A DNA stretch of 40,846 nucleotides from Bacillota bacterium. Lineage in GTDB: Bacteria; Bacillota; Clostridia; Lachnospirales; Lachnospiraceae. Each line of letters begins with the position of its first letter. The first letter of the stretch is position 1. The notes under the pieces are model-generated. The model made no database searches. It had not been told where the DNA came from and saw nothing but the letters and a program-made list of their open reading frames with translations. Of the stretch, positions 34,487-40,846 are shown one piece after another. The DNA is taken from positions 1 through 40,846 of the forward strand of contig JAEYOQ010000063.1 of NCBI GenBank assembly GCA_023411555.1. The letters run 5' to 3'. The position numbers and the translations under genes were made by a program.

Positions 34487-35452
34487 ATGAAAAAGGATAA
34501 GAGTAAGGCAGGAGCTCCGGTGCAACAGTATAAGCAACTAACCTTTTGGCAGAAGATGATAAAGTATCGGGTATTAATCCTAATGTGTATGCCGGCTATT
34601 CTATTTTTCTTTGTGTATTCCTATTTGCCGATGCCCGGTATCTATATTGCCTTTACGAATTTTAATTACGCCAAGGGACTCTTTGGAAGTCAATTTGTTG
34701 GACTAGATAATTTTAAATTCCTAATTACCTCAGGTAAAATCTCAATGTTAACCCGTAATACGATTTTATATAATCTGGCATTCATCTTACTTGGGAATGC
34801 ATTACAGATATTTGTAGCTATATTACTGAATGAGGTAATAAGTAAGCGATTTAAAAAGGTCACCCAGACCTTGATGTTTCTACCATACTTTATCTCGGCC
34901 GTCTTAGTGGGACTACTACTATATAATTTATTGAACTACGATTATGGCTTTGTTAACAATCTGATTAAGAGTTTTGGCGGTACACCGGTAAAGGTTTATT
35001 CCAACAAGAATGTCTGGCCTTACATAATCGTCGCAGCTGATCTGTGGCAACGAACAGGATATGGATCTATTGTCTATTTTGCAGCCATCATGGGTATTGA
35101 TTCAGAGATGATAGAAGCAGCCAAGGTGGATGGTGTAAATGCCTTTCAGAAGATCCGTTTCATCATTCTTCCGAACCTGCGACCTACGATTGTTATTTTG
35201 CTTCTGTTTGCAATGGGAGGCATCTTAAAAGGTAATTTCGGTCTGTTTTATAACATAATTGGGGCTTCTAATTCCATGCTCTTTCCCACGACGGATATTA
35301 TTGAGACCTTTGTATTCCGTTCGATGATGAATAACTTTAATTTCACTCAGGCAAGTGCTGTAGGCTTATATCAATCCTTATTCGGGTTCGCATTAGTTAT
35401 GATCTGTAACTGGATTGTTAAGAGAATTGACAGTGACTATTCATTATTCTAG
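34487..35452 (+). CDS. ABC importer 2 permease, LplB type
   Basis: The 321-residue CUT1 permease has six membrane segments (first at YRVLILMCMPAILFFFVYSYL) and the ATPase-docking loop EMIEAAKVDGVNAFQKIRFI. It is a distant relative of the permease at 7493 rather than a copy. GGGGTGGAGAG precedes the ATG. It is the first gene of importer 2, whose order (permease, permease, binding protein) differs from importer 1. The substrate is inferred to be a galactan-type oligosaccharide from the shared operators with GH35. No ATPase gene is present. Confidence 0.9.
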   Translation: MKKDKSKAGAPVQQYKQLTFWQKMIKYRVLILMCMPAILFFFVYSYLPMPGIYIAFTNFNYAKGLFGSQFVGLDNFKFLITSGKISMLTRNTILYNLAFILLGNALQIFVAILLNEVISKRFKKVTQTLMFLPYFISAVLVGLLLYNLLNYDYGFVNNLIKSFGGTPVKVYSNKNVWPYIIVAADLWQRTGYGSIVYFAAIMGIDSEMIEAAKVDGVNAFQKIRFIILPNLRPTIVILLLFAMGGILKGNFGLFYNIIGASNSMLFPTTDIIETFVFRSMMNNFNFTQASAVGLYQSLFGFALVMICNWIVKRIDSDYSLF

Positions 35453-35467
35453 GGAGGAGGGGACAAA

Positions 35468-36376
35468 GTGGTAGTAAGAAATAAGAATCGAATTAAATTA
35501 GATAAATCTGACCGAATTGTCCGTGGCTTTGCATACATATTCATCAGCTTATTTGCGGTGATGTGCCTTATACCATTTATTTTAATGATTTCAACCTCCT
35601 TCAGTACGGAGGGTGAGATAACTAAGACAGGTTTTGCACTAATACCGAAGGGTTTTACCTTTACCGCATATGAGCTACTACTCAAAAATTCAAAACAGCT
35701 ACTTGGAGCTTACGTTGTAACCATCGTGATGACTGTATTAGGTACCTTTTTAGGCCTGTTTATTATATCGATGACCGGATACGCTTTACAGCGAAAGGAC
35801 TTTCCGTTCCGTAACGGTATTTCCTTCTATATTTATTTTACAACACTGTTTCAGGGAGGCTTGGTGCCTTATTACATCCTGGTAACGAAGTATATGGGTT
35901 TAAAGGATAATTATCTGGCGGTGTTTCTTCCACTACTCATGACACCCTGGTTGATTATTCTGATGAAGAACTTCATTAAGTCTATTCCTTATGAAATAAC
36001 GGAATCTGGAAAGATAGACGGAGCCGGAGATGTCACCATCTTTATCAAGCTGATATTACCGATGCTAAAACCGGCCCTTGCCACGATCGGTTTATTCCTG
36101 GCCCTGAATTACTGGAACGAATGGTATCAATCAATGCTGTTCTTATCTGCAAAAGTGGAATTTCGTCCCTTACAGTATCATCTGTATAAGATTATTAATG
36201 AAGTGGTTTCATTGCGTAATTCCGTAGCTGCTACGGTTACACAGGTCACCTCCCTTCCCTTGGAGACGCTGAAGATGGCAACCGCCGTTGTTGCAACCGG
36301 ACCGATTATTTTCCTATATCCATTTGTACAGAAATATTTTATCTCGGGTATTACCGTAGGAGCGGTAAAGGGTTAG
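35468..36376 (+). CDS. ABC importer 2 permease, LplC/YtcP type
   Basis: The 302-residue permease starts with GTG at 35468 after GGGAGGAGGGG, 16 bases behind its partner. Six membrane segments are visible (IFISLFAVMCLIPFILMIS first) and the docking loop is EITESGKIDGAGDVTIFIKL, where Glu-Ser-Gly replaces the usual Glu-Ala-Ala. It ends in the family tail VQKYFISGITVGAVKG. Together with the protein at 34487 it forms the channel of importer 2; an ATPase encoded elsewhere is needed. Confidence 0.9.
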   Translation: MVVRNKNRIKLDKSDRIVRGFAYIFISLFAVMCLIPFILMISTSFSTEGEITKTGFALIPKGFTFTAYELLLKNSKQLLGAYVVTIVMTVLGTFLGLFIISMTGYALQRKDFPFRNGISFYIYFTTLFQGGLVPYYILVTKYMGLKDNYLAVFLPLLMTPWLIILMKNFIKSIPYEITESGKIDGAGDVTIFIKLILPMLKPALATIGLFLALNYWNEWYQSMLFLSAKVEFRPLQYHLYKIINEVVSLRNSVAATVTQVTSLPLETLKMATAVVATGPIIFLYPFVQKYFISGITVGAVKG

Positions 36377-36390
36377 AGAATGTTAGGATG

Positions 36391-36420
36391 ATGTTAATCT
36401 TCGTGACACGAAGAGAACAT
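36391..36420 (+). other. Stem-loop between permease and binding-protein genes
   Basis: ATGTT and AACAT form an outer stem, CTTCGT and ACGAAG an inner stem with loop GAC, separated by a small internal bulge. It lies just upstream of the binding-protein gene's ribosome binding site. It may set the 5' end of a processed transcript and raise binding-protein output; that is inference. Confidence 0.6.
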
Positions 36421-36447
36421 ATAAAATGAAAAGTAGGAGGAAAGAGA

Positions 36448-38079
36448 ATGGGGAATAAGGTTAAGAAGCTATTAAGTCTAATACTGATTGTGAGTATGGT
36501 ATTTACCTTGGCTGCCTGTGGGAAGAAAGAAGATGGGAAGACCAAAGATACCACAAAGACGACAGGTTCAGGAACCACCACGGATACATCTGGTTCAACA
36601 GCTGAGCCTGCGGGAATTGACACATCAGAGCACGTAACAGTAAAATATGTGGTAATGGGTAACAAACCTACCAACGGACAGTTAGAGCTGGGCATGGAAA
36701 AACTCAATGCAATACTTACTGAAAAGGTTAATGCAGAACTTGAATTATACTGGGTAGAGTGGACTGACTGGCAGACACAATATAATCTATTACTGGCTTC
36801 CGGCGATCCATCCATCGATTTAATTGGTACAGCAACAGATTGGCTAGATGCTTGGCCGAATTCTAAGAAGGGTGCTTTCATGGAGCTGACGACAGATATG
36901 CTTAAGAGCTATGCTCCTAAGACCTTTGCATCTGTTTCTGAAGAACATTGGAATATGTGTAAATTAAATGACAAGATTTATATGATGCCCGAGGATAATT
37001 ATGCACAGTGGATTAACCATGGCTTTATGTTCCGAGGTGATTGGGCAAAAGAAGCCGGATTAGCCAATGGCGTTAAGAGTTGGGAAGATTTGGGTGCTTA
37101 TTTCGCTTATATAAAGGCTAATAAGCCGGATGTCATTCCCTGGGATGCAGCAGCAAGTGGGCAAGCATTTGGTAATCAATTGAGTGGCGGTTACTTCCAA
37201 TCAAAAACACCGGCCGTCTTTATTGACGGTCTGGATGTCCCGATCTTCTTCGGTGCTTCGAAGGAGGATCCTTTTACCTTAGTATCTCCTTATATGGAAG
37301 GGGATGTATATGTTAAATTTGCAAAGATGATGAAGGAGTGGGGTGACGCTGGTTATTGGAGAGAGGACGTTCTTAACTATACCGGTGATACCACAGAAGA
37401 GCTTTACGCAGGACAGACTGGAGCAATTCAGCATCATACCCAGACCTATGTAGGTACAACTCGTCCTCTCATGGACACAAGGCAGCCCGGTTCAGAGGTT
37501 GGTTTCTTCTCCTTCTCAGAAGAGAGCAAAAATCTCTGTAAGGTATCTATAACACATGGAGCAACTGCAGTTGCTGCGAATTCTCAGCATCCAGAGAGAG
37601 CTTTAATGGTTTATGATTTACTTCGTAACGACGAAGAGTGCTATCGCTTATTGAATTATGGTATCGAAGGCACTAATTATATCATTACTGCTGATGGCAA
37701 ATTAGACCGTCCGGAAGGCTATGATAAGGATACGATGGAATTCCCTGGCTTCTTCTGGTGGGGCAGAAATGACGACCTTGAGCTTACCAACGCTACCTGG
37801 TATGCAGGTAAGGATCAGATTTATGCTGATTATAATACCTATGCAATCGATTATCCTTATTCACAATTAGTATTTAATACCGATGATATTGCTCCTACCT
37901 TGGCAAACCTATCTGAAATCTATACCAGCTATGTAACCGCTATCGCTTTTGGTAAAGCAGGAGATCCGGAGAAGGCAGTTGCAGATTTCAGAAAGGCTAT
38001 GAATGATGCAGGTTATGAAGAGGTTAAGGCTTCTATCCAAGCTCAGTTAACAGAGCATAAGGCATATTTGGGCAAATAA
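36448..38079 (+). CDS. Lipoprotein sugar-binding protein of ABC importer 2
   Basis: The 543-residue protein has a lipoprotein signal with lipobox LAAC at Cys24, a Thr/Gly/Ser-rich linker (about 30-55) and a long CUT1 binding domain (VKYVVMGNKPTNGQLELG, then DWQTQYNLLLASGDPSIDLIGTA in part). Aromatic residues such as WWGRNDD suit sugar stacking. It is anchored outside the cell membrane and delivers an oligosaccharide to the two permeases upstream. GTAGGAGGAAA precedes the ATG. It closes the importer 2 operon; no clear terminator follows within 400 bases. It differs widely from the binding protein at 5775, so the two importers likely take different sugars. Confidence 0.9.
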   Translation: MGNKVKKLLSLILIVSMVFTLAACGKKEDGKTKDTTKTTGSGTTTDTSGSTAEPAGIDTSEHVTVKYVVMGNKPTNGQLELGMEKLNAILTEKVNAELELYWVEWTDWQTQYNLLLASGDPSIDLIGTATDWLDAWPNSKKGAFMELTTDMLKSYAPKTFASVSEEHWNMCKLNDKIYMMPEDNYAQWINHGFMFRGDWAKEAGLANGVKSWEDLGAYFAYIKANKPDVIPWDAAASGQAFGNQLSGGYFQSKTPAVFIDGLDVPIFFGASKEDPFTLVSPYMEGDVYVKFAKMMKEWGDAGYWREDVLNYTGDTTEELYAGQTGAIQHHTQTYVGTTRPLMDTRQPGSEVGFFSFSEESKNLCKVSITHGATAVAANSQHPERALMVYDLLRNDEECYRLLNYGIEGTNYIITADGKLDRPEGYDKDTMEFPGFFWWGRNDDLELTNATWYAGKDQIYADYNTYAIDYPYSQLVFNTDDIAPTLANLSEIYTSYVTAIAFGKAGDPEKAVADFRKAMNDAGYEEVKASIQAQLTEHKAYLGK

Positions 38080-38485
38080 TAGCTTGTCAATCAATAGAGT
38101 TCAGGCTGCTTAAGTGAATAGAAGAATATCACTGGGCAGTAATGCAGTGGAGAATAGCTTCATATAGGGAGTGTAAAGAAATGCTTAGGCAAGGATAAAG
38201 CACACTTATATGGAGCTTTCTCTAATATGTTTCCTACCCTTATCTGCCGATTGCTTAAAGCCAACATGCTTCGAGATACATACTAAGAAGGACAGGAAGT
38301 ATGAATAGTAAGATACAGGAGCGATAAAACATATAAAATGAATTTCCATGTTTCTGTAATAAAAGGGGTTAATTGTAAGAAAAATAATTTATTGAAAAAA
38401 GTAAAATAAATGGTTGACTTTTTGGCACTTTTATTAGATAATATCTAATGCGGTGCTTCTGAAAAGCATTGCAACGAATATAAAT
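38080..38485. other. Non-coding gap before the tRNA gene
   Basis: This 406-base stretch has no supported gene, operator or strong terminator. Its only clear element is the tRNA promoter near the right end. Importer 2 transcripts must end somewhere in it, but no stem with a T-run stands out. Confidence 0.5.
38414..38442 (+). promoter_or_regulatory. Promoter of the tRNA-Pro gene
   Basis: TTGACT (38414-38419) and GATAAT (38437-38442) are 17 bases apart and lie 44 bases before the tRNA. Confidence 0.7.
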
Positions 38486-38559
38486 CGAGGCGTGGCTCAG
38501 TTTGGTAGAGCGCTGCGTTCGGGACGCAGAGGCCGTGGGTTCGAATCCCGTCGCCTCGA
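38486..38559 (+). tRNA. tRNA-Pro, anticodon CGG
   Basis: A complete 74-base cloverleaf: acceptor CGAGGCG/CGCCTCG, D-arm GCTC/GAGC, anticodon arm CTGCG-TTCGGGA-CGCAG with anticodon CGG at 38519-38521, variable loop AGGCC, T-arm around TTCGAAT, and discriminator A. The C1-G72 pair and A73 are typical of bacterial tRNA-Pro. The CCA end is not encoded. It has its own promoter and terminator and reads the codon CCG. Confidence 0.95.
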
Positions 38560-38574
38560 CTACATTATTTAATG

Positions 38575-38610
38575 GGGATACCTTATTTCAAAGGTATCCC
38601 TGTTTTTTTT
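38575..38610 (+). terminator. Intrinsic terminator of the tRNA gene
   Basis: GGGATACCTT (38575-38584) pairs perfectly with AAGGTATCCC (38591-38600) and is followed by TG and eight T. Confidence 0.95.
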
Positions 38611-38771
38611 GTGTTATAAAAATCTTGGCTTCAATTAAGTTAATTCATTCTCATTATAGATAACTTGATCTTATATTATGGTTCTGATCTCTCTGATTTC
38701 TGATCTTTTGATATAAATATGAAACAAATCCACCATTGAAGAGAATGCAAGAAGAATTGTTATAAATTGGG

Positions 38772-38800
38772 TTGACAAAAATATCCACATAGAGTAATAT
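38772..38800 (+). promoter_or_regulatory. Promoter of the blaI-blaR1-like operon
   Basis: TTGACA (38772-38777) and TAATAT (38795-38800) are 17 bases apart, 44 bases before the regulator start. Confidence 0.8.
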
Positions 38801-38810
38801 ATTTACAACG

Positions 38811-38824
38811 ATTACATATGTAAT
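38811..38824. promoter_or_regulatory. BlaI/MecI-type operator
   Basis: ATTACATATGTAAT is a perfect palindrome containing TACA-NN-TGTA, the known BlaI/MecI core. It lies just after the -10 box, so the regulator encoded next should repress its own operon. Confidence 0.8.
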
Positions 38825-38843
38825 CCATAGGGAGGGTAATGAT

Positions 38844-39224
38844 ATGGGTAGCGCTTCAAAAATATCGGATTCCGAATGGGAAGTAATGAAGATTATATGG
38901 AATAACCCTAATTGTACAGCACAGGAAGTTATTGAGCAATTGAGAGATAGACAGAAATGGAAACCGAAGACTATAAAAACTTTAATTAGTAGGTTAATTG
39001 ATAAAAATATAATTGGATATGAGCAATTCGGCAGAGAATATAAATACTATTCCTTATTAAATGAAGAAGAGTGTAGGAAAGCAGAAAGCAAGTCATTTTT
39101 GCATAGGGTTTATAATGGTTCATTAAAATCCTTGCTTCTGAACTTTATCGAAGAAGATAATTTAACGAGAGAAGATATTGAAGAATTAAAGTCCATTCTT
39201 AATGAAAGGGAGACAAAGCCATGA
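38844..39224 (+). CDS. BlaI/MecI/CopY-family repressor
   Basis: The 126-residue protein has the winged-helix domain of this family: ISDSEWEVMKIIWNNPNCTA (about 6-25), then WKPKTIKTLISRLIDKNIIGY (about 41-61) and FGREYKYYSLL. The C-terminal part (about 75-120) would carry dimerisation and the site cut by the partner protease. GGGAGGG precedes the ATG. The stop overlaps the start of the M56 gene by four bases (ATGA), so the two are co-translated. It represses its own operon through the palindrome at 38811. No beta-lactamase or other target gene is present beside it. Confidence 0.9.
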   Translation: MGSASKISDSEWEVMKIIWNNPNCTAQEVIEQLRDRQKWKPKTIKTLISRLIDKNIIGYEQFGREYKYYSLLNEEECRKAESKSFLHRVYNGSLKSLLLNFIEEDNLTREDIEELKSILNERETKP

Positions 39225-40669
39225 AATTACTTATTACAGTATTTCAGAAAACGGTTCAGCTATCATACATGGGCAGCATCATAGTGGCTTTTATTCTCTT
39301 GAGTAAGCTTATCGTCAAAGACAGGATTGGGGTCAAATTTCAGTATGCACTTTGGTTTGTATTAATTTTGCGATTACTGCTACCATTTGCTCCGTCTAGT
39401 AATATGAGTGCTTATAATTATGTTCCTTCCTATGGATCAGCTGAGAGTAGAACGGTGAGTAAGCCAGCTGTATCTCCACCCATTGATGAAGGGAATACTG
39501 TTAATAGTGGTGAAATATCATCTATATCATTAGAGAGAACAGAGCATAAATCACACAAAGTAATAATGCTTGTAAGAGAAGCTATTCCATTTATATGGCT
39601 ATTAGGTATGTGTATTATTGGTTTGGTAATGTTTATTAATAACACGTTATTTTTGAGACGTATCAGGAAATATGTCTGTATGAATGATCAACATGTTTTA
39701 TCAATATTGAATGAGTGTAAAAACCTTATGAATATACCTAAGGATATCAGTTTGGTAAAAGCCAATGTCGTTAATACTCCCTGCGTGTTAAAGTGCATAA
39801 AACCAATCATAATCATTCCTGATAAATTTTTAGAGGAATGTGATTTATTGCACCTTAAGTATATTCTTTTGCATGAATTAGCACACATTAAGAGGAAGGA
39901 TATCTTTGTTAATTATCTGGTGAGCTTTTTATGTGTCATTTACTGGTTCAATCCAGTGATTTGGTTTGGCTTTCACAAAATGAGAGAGGATAGGGAAATA
40001 TGCTGTGACTCACTTGCACTATCGGTTATAAGAGATGAAGAGGTAATAAACTATGGATTTACCATAATTAAATTAGCAGAAATTTCATTAAGGGCGCCAT
40101 ACTTGCCAGCTGTGGCAGGTATTATCAATAATAAATCAAAAATAGAAAGGAGAATTAGAATGATCAAGAAATTCACTAAAAGTTCGTATCGATTATCAAT
40201 AATGGCAATTACTATATTACTGATAACCGGAGTAGCTTTCCTGACAGGGGCATCCAGAACTAAGGCAGACACAATTGATGAAATGATAGGCGGAGTTAGT
40301 TGCACCTTTGTCGATGATCAAGACGCGGTTGGAAAATGGGAAACTGTTGATTTTGTAAAAAATATCGGAGATTTTACACCTAATGTAGCACAATGGCAGG
40401 GAGAGGCTTATCTTCTGAGCTTGAAGCTGCTTCCGAATGGACAGATGCCTCAACCGGTTGCCGTTGGTATAACATCGGATGAAATAACTCCGGTTGATTG
40501 GCTAACATGGACGAAGGGATATATTATTCATCACAATGATAAGACTGCTGGAAAATATATAATAGAAGAGATCGATGGGACTAAGTATATGTTCTGGGAA
40601 TGGATGTCTGGAGATGTTACTATAAGAGGAATGGAGCCATGTTACTATGTTCTAAAACAAGTTGAATAA
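39221..40669 (+). CDS. BlaR1-like M56 membrane protease with an unusual sensor domain
   Basis: The 482-residue protein has membrane segments at about 15-32, 42-56, 122-142 and 326-345, and a zinc protease site HELAH (218-222) followed by EDREICCD (256-263) on the inner side. Residues about 350-482 lie outside the cell. In true BlaR1/MecR1 this part is a penicillin-binding domain of about 250 residues with SxxK; here it is about 130 residues with no SxxK, and reads MIGGVSCTFVDD, then DFTPNVAQWQGEAYLLSLK, then KYMFWEWMSGD in a beta-rich, lipocalin-like pattern. A signal sensed outside should switch on the protease, which cleaves the BlaI-like repressor. The ligand is unknown. It overlaps that repressor gene by four bases. 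Confidence 0.85.
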   Translation: MKLLITVFQKTVQLSYMGSIIVAFILLSKLIVKDRIGVKFQYALWFVLILRLLLPFAPSSNMSAYNYVPSYGSAESRTVSKPAVSPPIDEGNTVNSGEISSISLERTEHKSHKVIMLVREAIPFIWLLGMCIIGLVMFINNTLFLRRIRKYVCMNDQHVLSILNECKNLMNIPKDISLVKANVVNTPCVLKCIKPIIIIPDKFLEECDLLHLKYILLHELAHIKRKDIFVNYLVSFLCVIYWFNPVIWFGFHKMREDREICCDSLALSVIRDEEVINYGFTIIKLAEISLRAPYLPAVAGIINNKSKIERRIRMIKKFTKSSYRLSIMAITILLITGVAFLTGASRTKADTIDEMIGGVSCTFVDDQDAVGKWETVDFVKNIGDFTPNVAQWQGEAYLLSLKLLPNGQMPQPVAVGITSDEITPVDWLTWTKGYIIHHNDKTAGKYIIEEIDGTKYMFWEWMSGDVTIRGMEPCYYVLKQVE

Positions 40670-40722
40670 GTTTAGTGGACTAAAAATATTTATAATAAAT
40701 CTTATATAGCCTAAAGAAGAAG

Positions 40723-40740
40723 GGGCTGTTGCAAAATATA
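40723..40740. mobile_element. Possible insertion-sequence end at the right margin
   Basis: GGGGCTGTTGCAAAATAT resembles terminal inverted repeats of several insertion-sequence groups, such as IS1182-like elements. Only one end is in the window and no transposase frame is recognisable in the last 100 bases, so this is tentative. Confidence 0.3.
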
Positions 40741-40846
40741 TGGTGTTAATGAAGGAAAGAACAACACGCATCCCTCACACACAGATTGACTGACATCTTA
40801 TTGTTTTGTATGCCATTAATCATACAACAAATTTCTCGCTACGCAA

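Noticed and set aside
36351..36881. A 176-codon minus-strand reading frame over the binding-protein start
   Set aside because: It is a low-complexity mirror of the Thr/Ser linker and lipoprotein signal of the real gene.
38486..38559. tRNA-Pro as an integration site of a genomic island
   Set aside because: No integrase and no second copy of the tRNA 3' end were found in the window, and the gene has its own promoter and terminator.

Overview
The window looks like a chromosomal segment of a plant-polysaccharide-degrading, low-G+C Gram-positive anaerobe, most likely a Lachnospiraceae/Clostridium-type Firmicute. This rests on strong AGGAGG ribosome binding sites, TTGACA/TATAAT promoters, lipoprotein sugar-binding proteins with CUT1-type permeases, and LacI/AraC regulators. 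I made no species assignment.

Layout. (1) 1-5350 is an AT-rich accessory edge: a probable ISL3 transposase remnant, a TPR-GT2-methyltransferase fusion gene, three decayed or truncated genes in a row (metallo-beta-lactamase-fold, DUF6483-like, DUF1835/DUF3658-like), and an XRE regulator. (2) 5775-16173 is a plus-strand pectin operon: lipoprotein binding protein, two permeases, SGNH acetylesterase, GH43, an ABCB-type exporter, GH105 and GH28. (3) 16207-22929 is a minus-strand block: serine hydrolase, membrane-bound sensor-AraC regulator, UxaC and a LacI-type regulator. (4) 23141-28202 runs back on the plus strand: UxaB, UxaA, pectin methylesterase and a cupin-AraC regulator. (5) 28242-38079 is a beta-galactoside module: GH2 (minus), then GH35, a second LacI regulator and a second binding-protein/permease set (plus). 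(6) 38486-40669 holds tRNA-Pro(CGG) and a BlaI/BlaR1-like pair. A possible insertion-sequence end lies at the right margin.

How it fits together. None of the esterases and glycosidases has a visible signal peptide. The simplest model is that fragments made outside by enzymes not encoded here enter through the two importers, neither of which has its own ATPase. They are then demethylated (CE8), deacetylated (CE12), trimmed (GH43, GH2, GH35) and cut into uronates (GH28, GH105) in the cytoplasm. D-galacturonate goes through UxaC, UxaB and UxaA to 2-keto-3-deoxygluconate; the KDG kinase and aldolase are not in the window.

The sequence shows two sets of operators. TGTAA-N4-TTACA sites lie at the divergent LacI/uxaB promoters and upstream of the first importer. 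TGAAA-N4-TTTCA sites lie upstream of GH35 and, in three copies, upstream of the second importer. In most cases the operator sits a few bases downstream of a good -10 box, which suggests repression by two local LacI proteins. I found no CRISPR array, prophage or clearly new defence system. The most notable items are the two operator regulons, the exporter inside the pectin operon, and the BlaR1-like protease with a non-penicillin-binding sensor domain.
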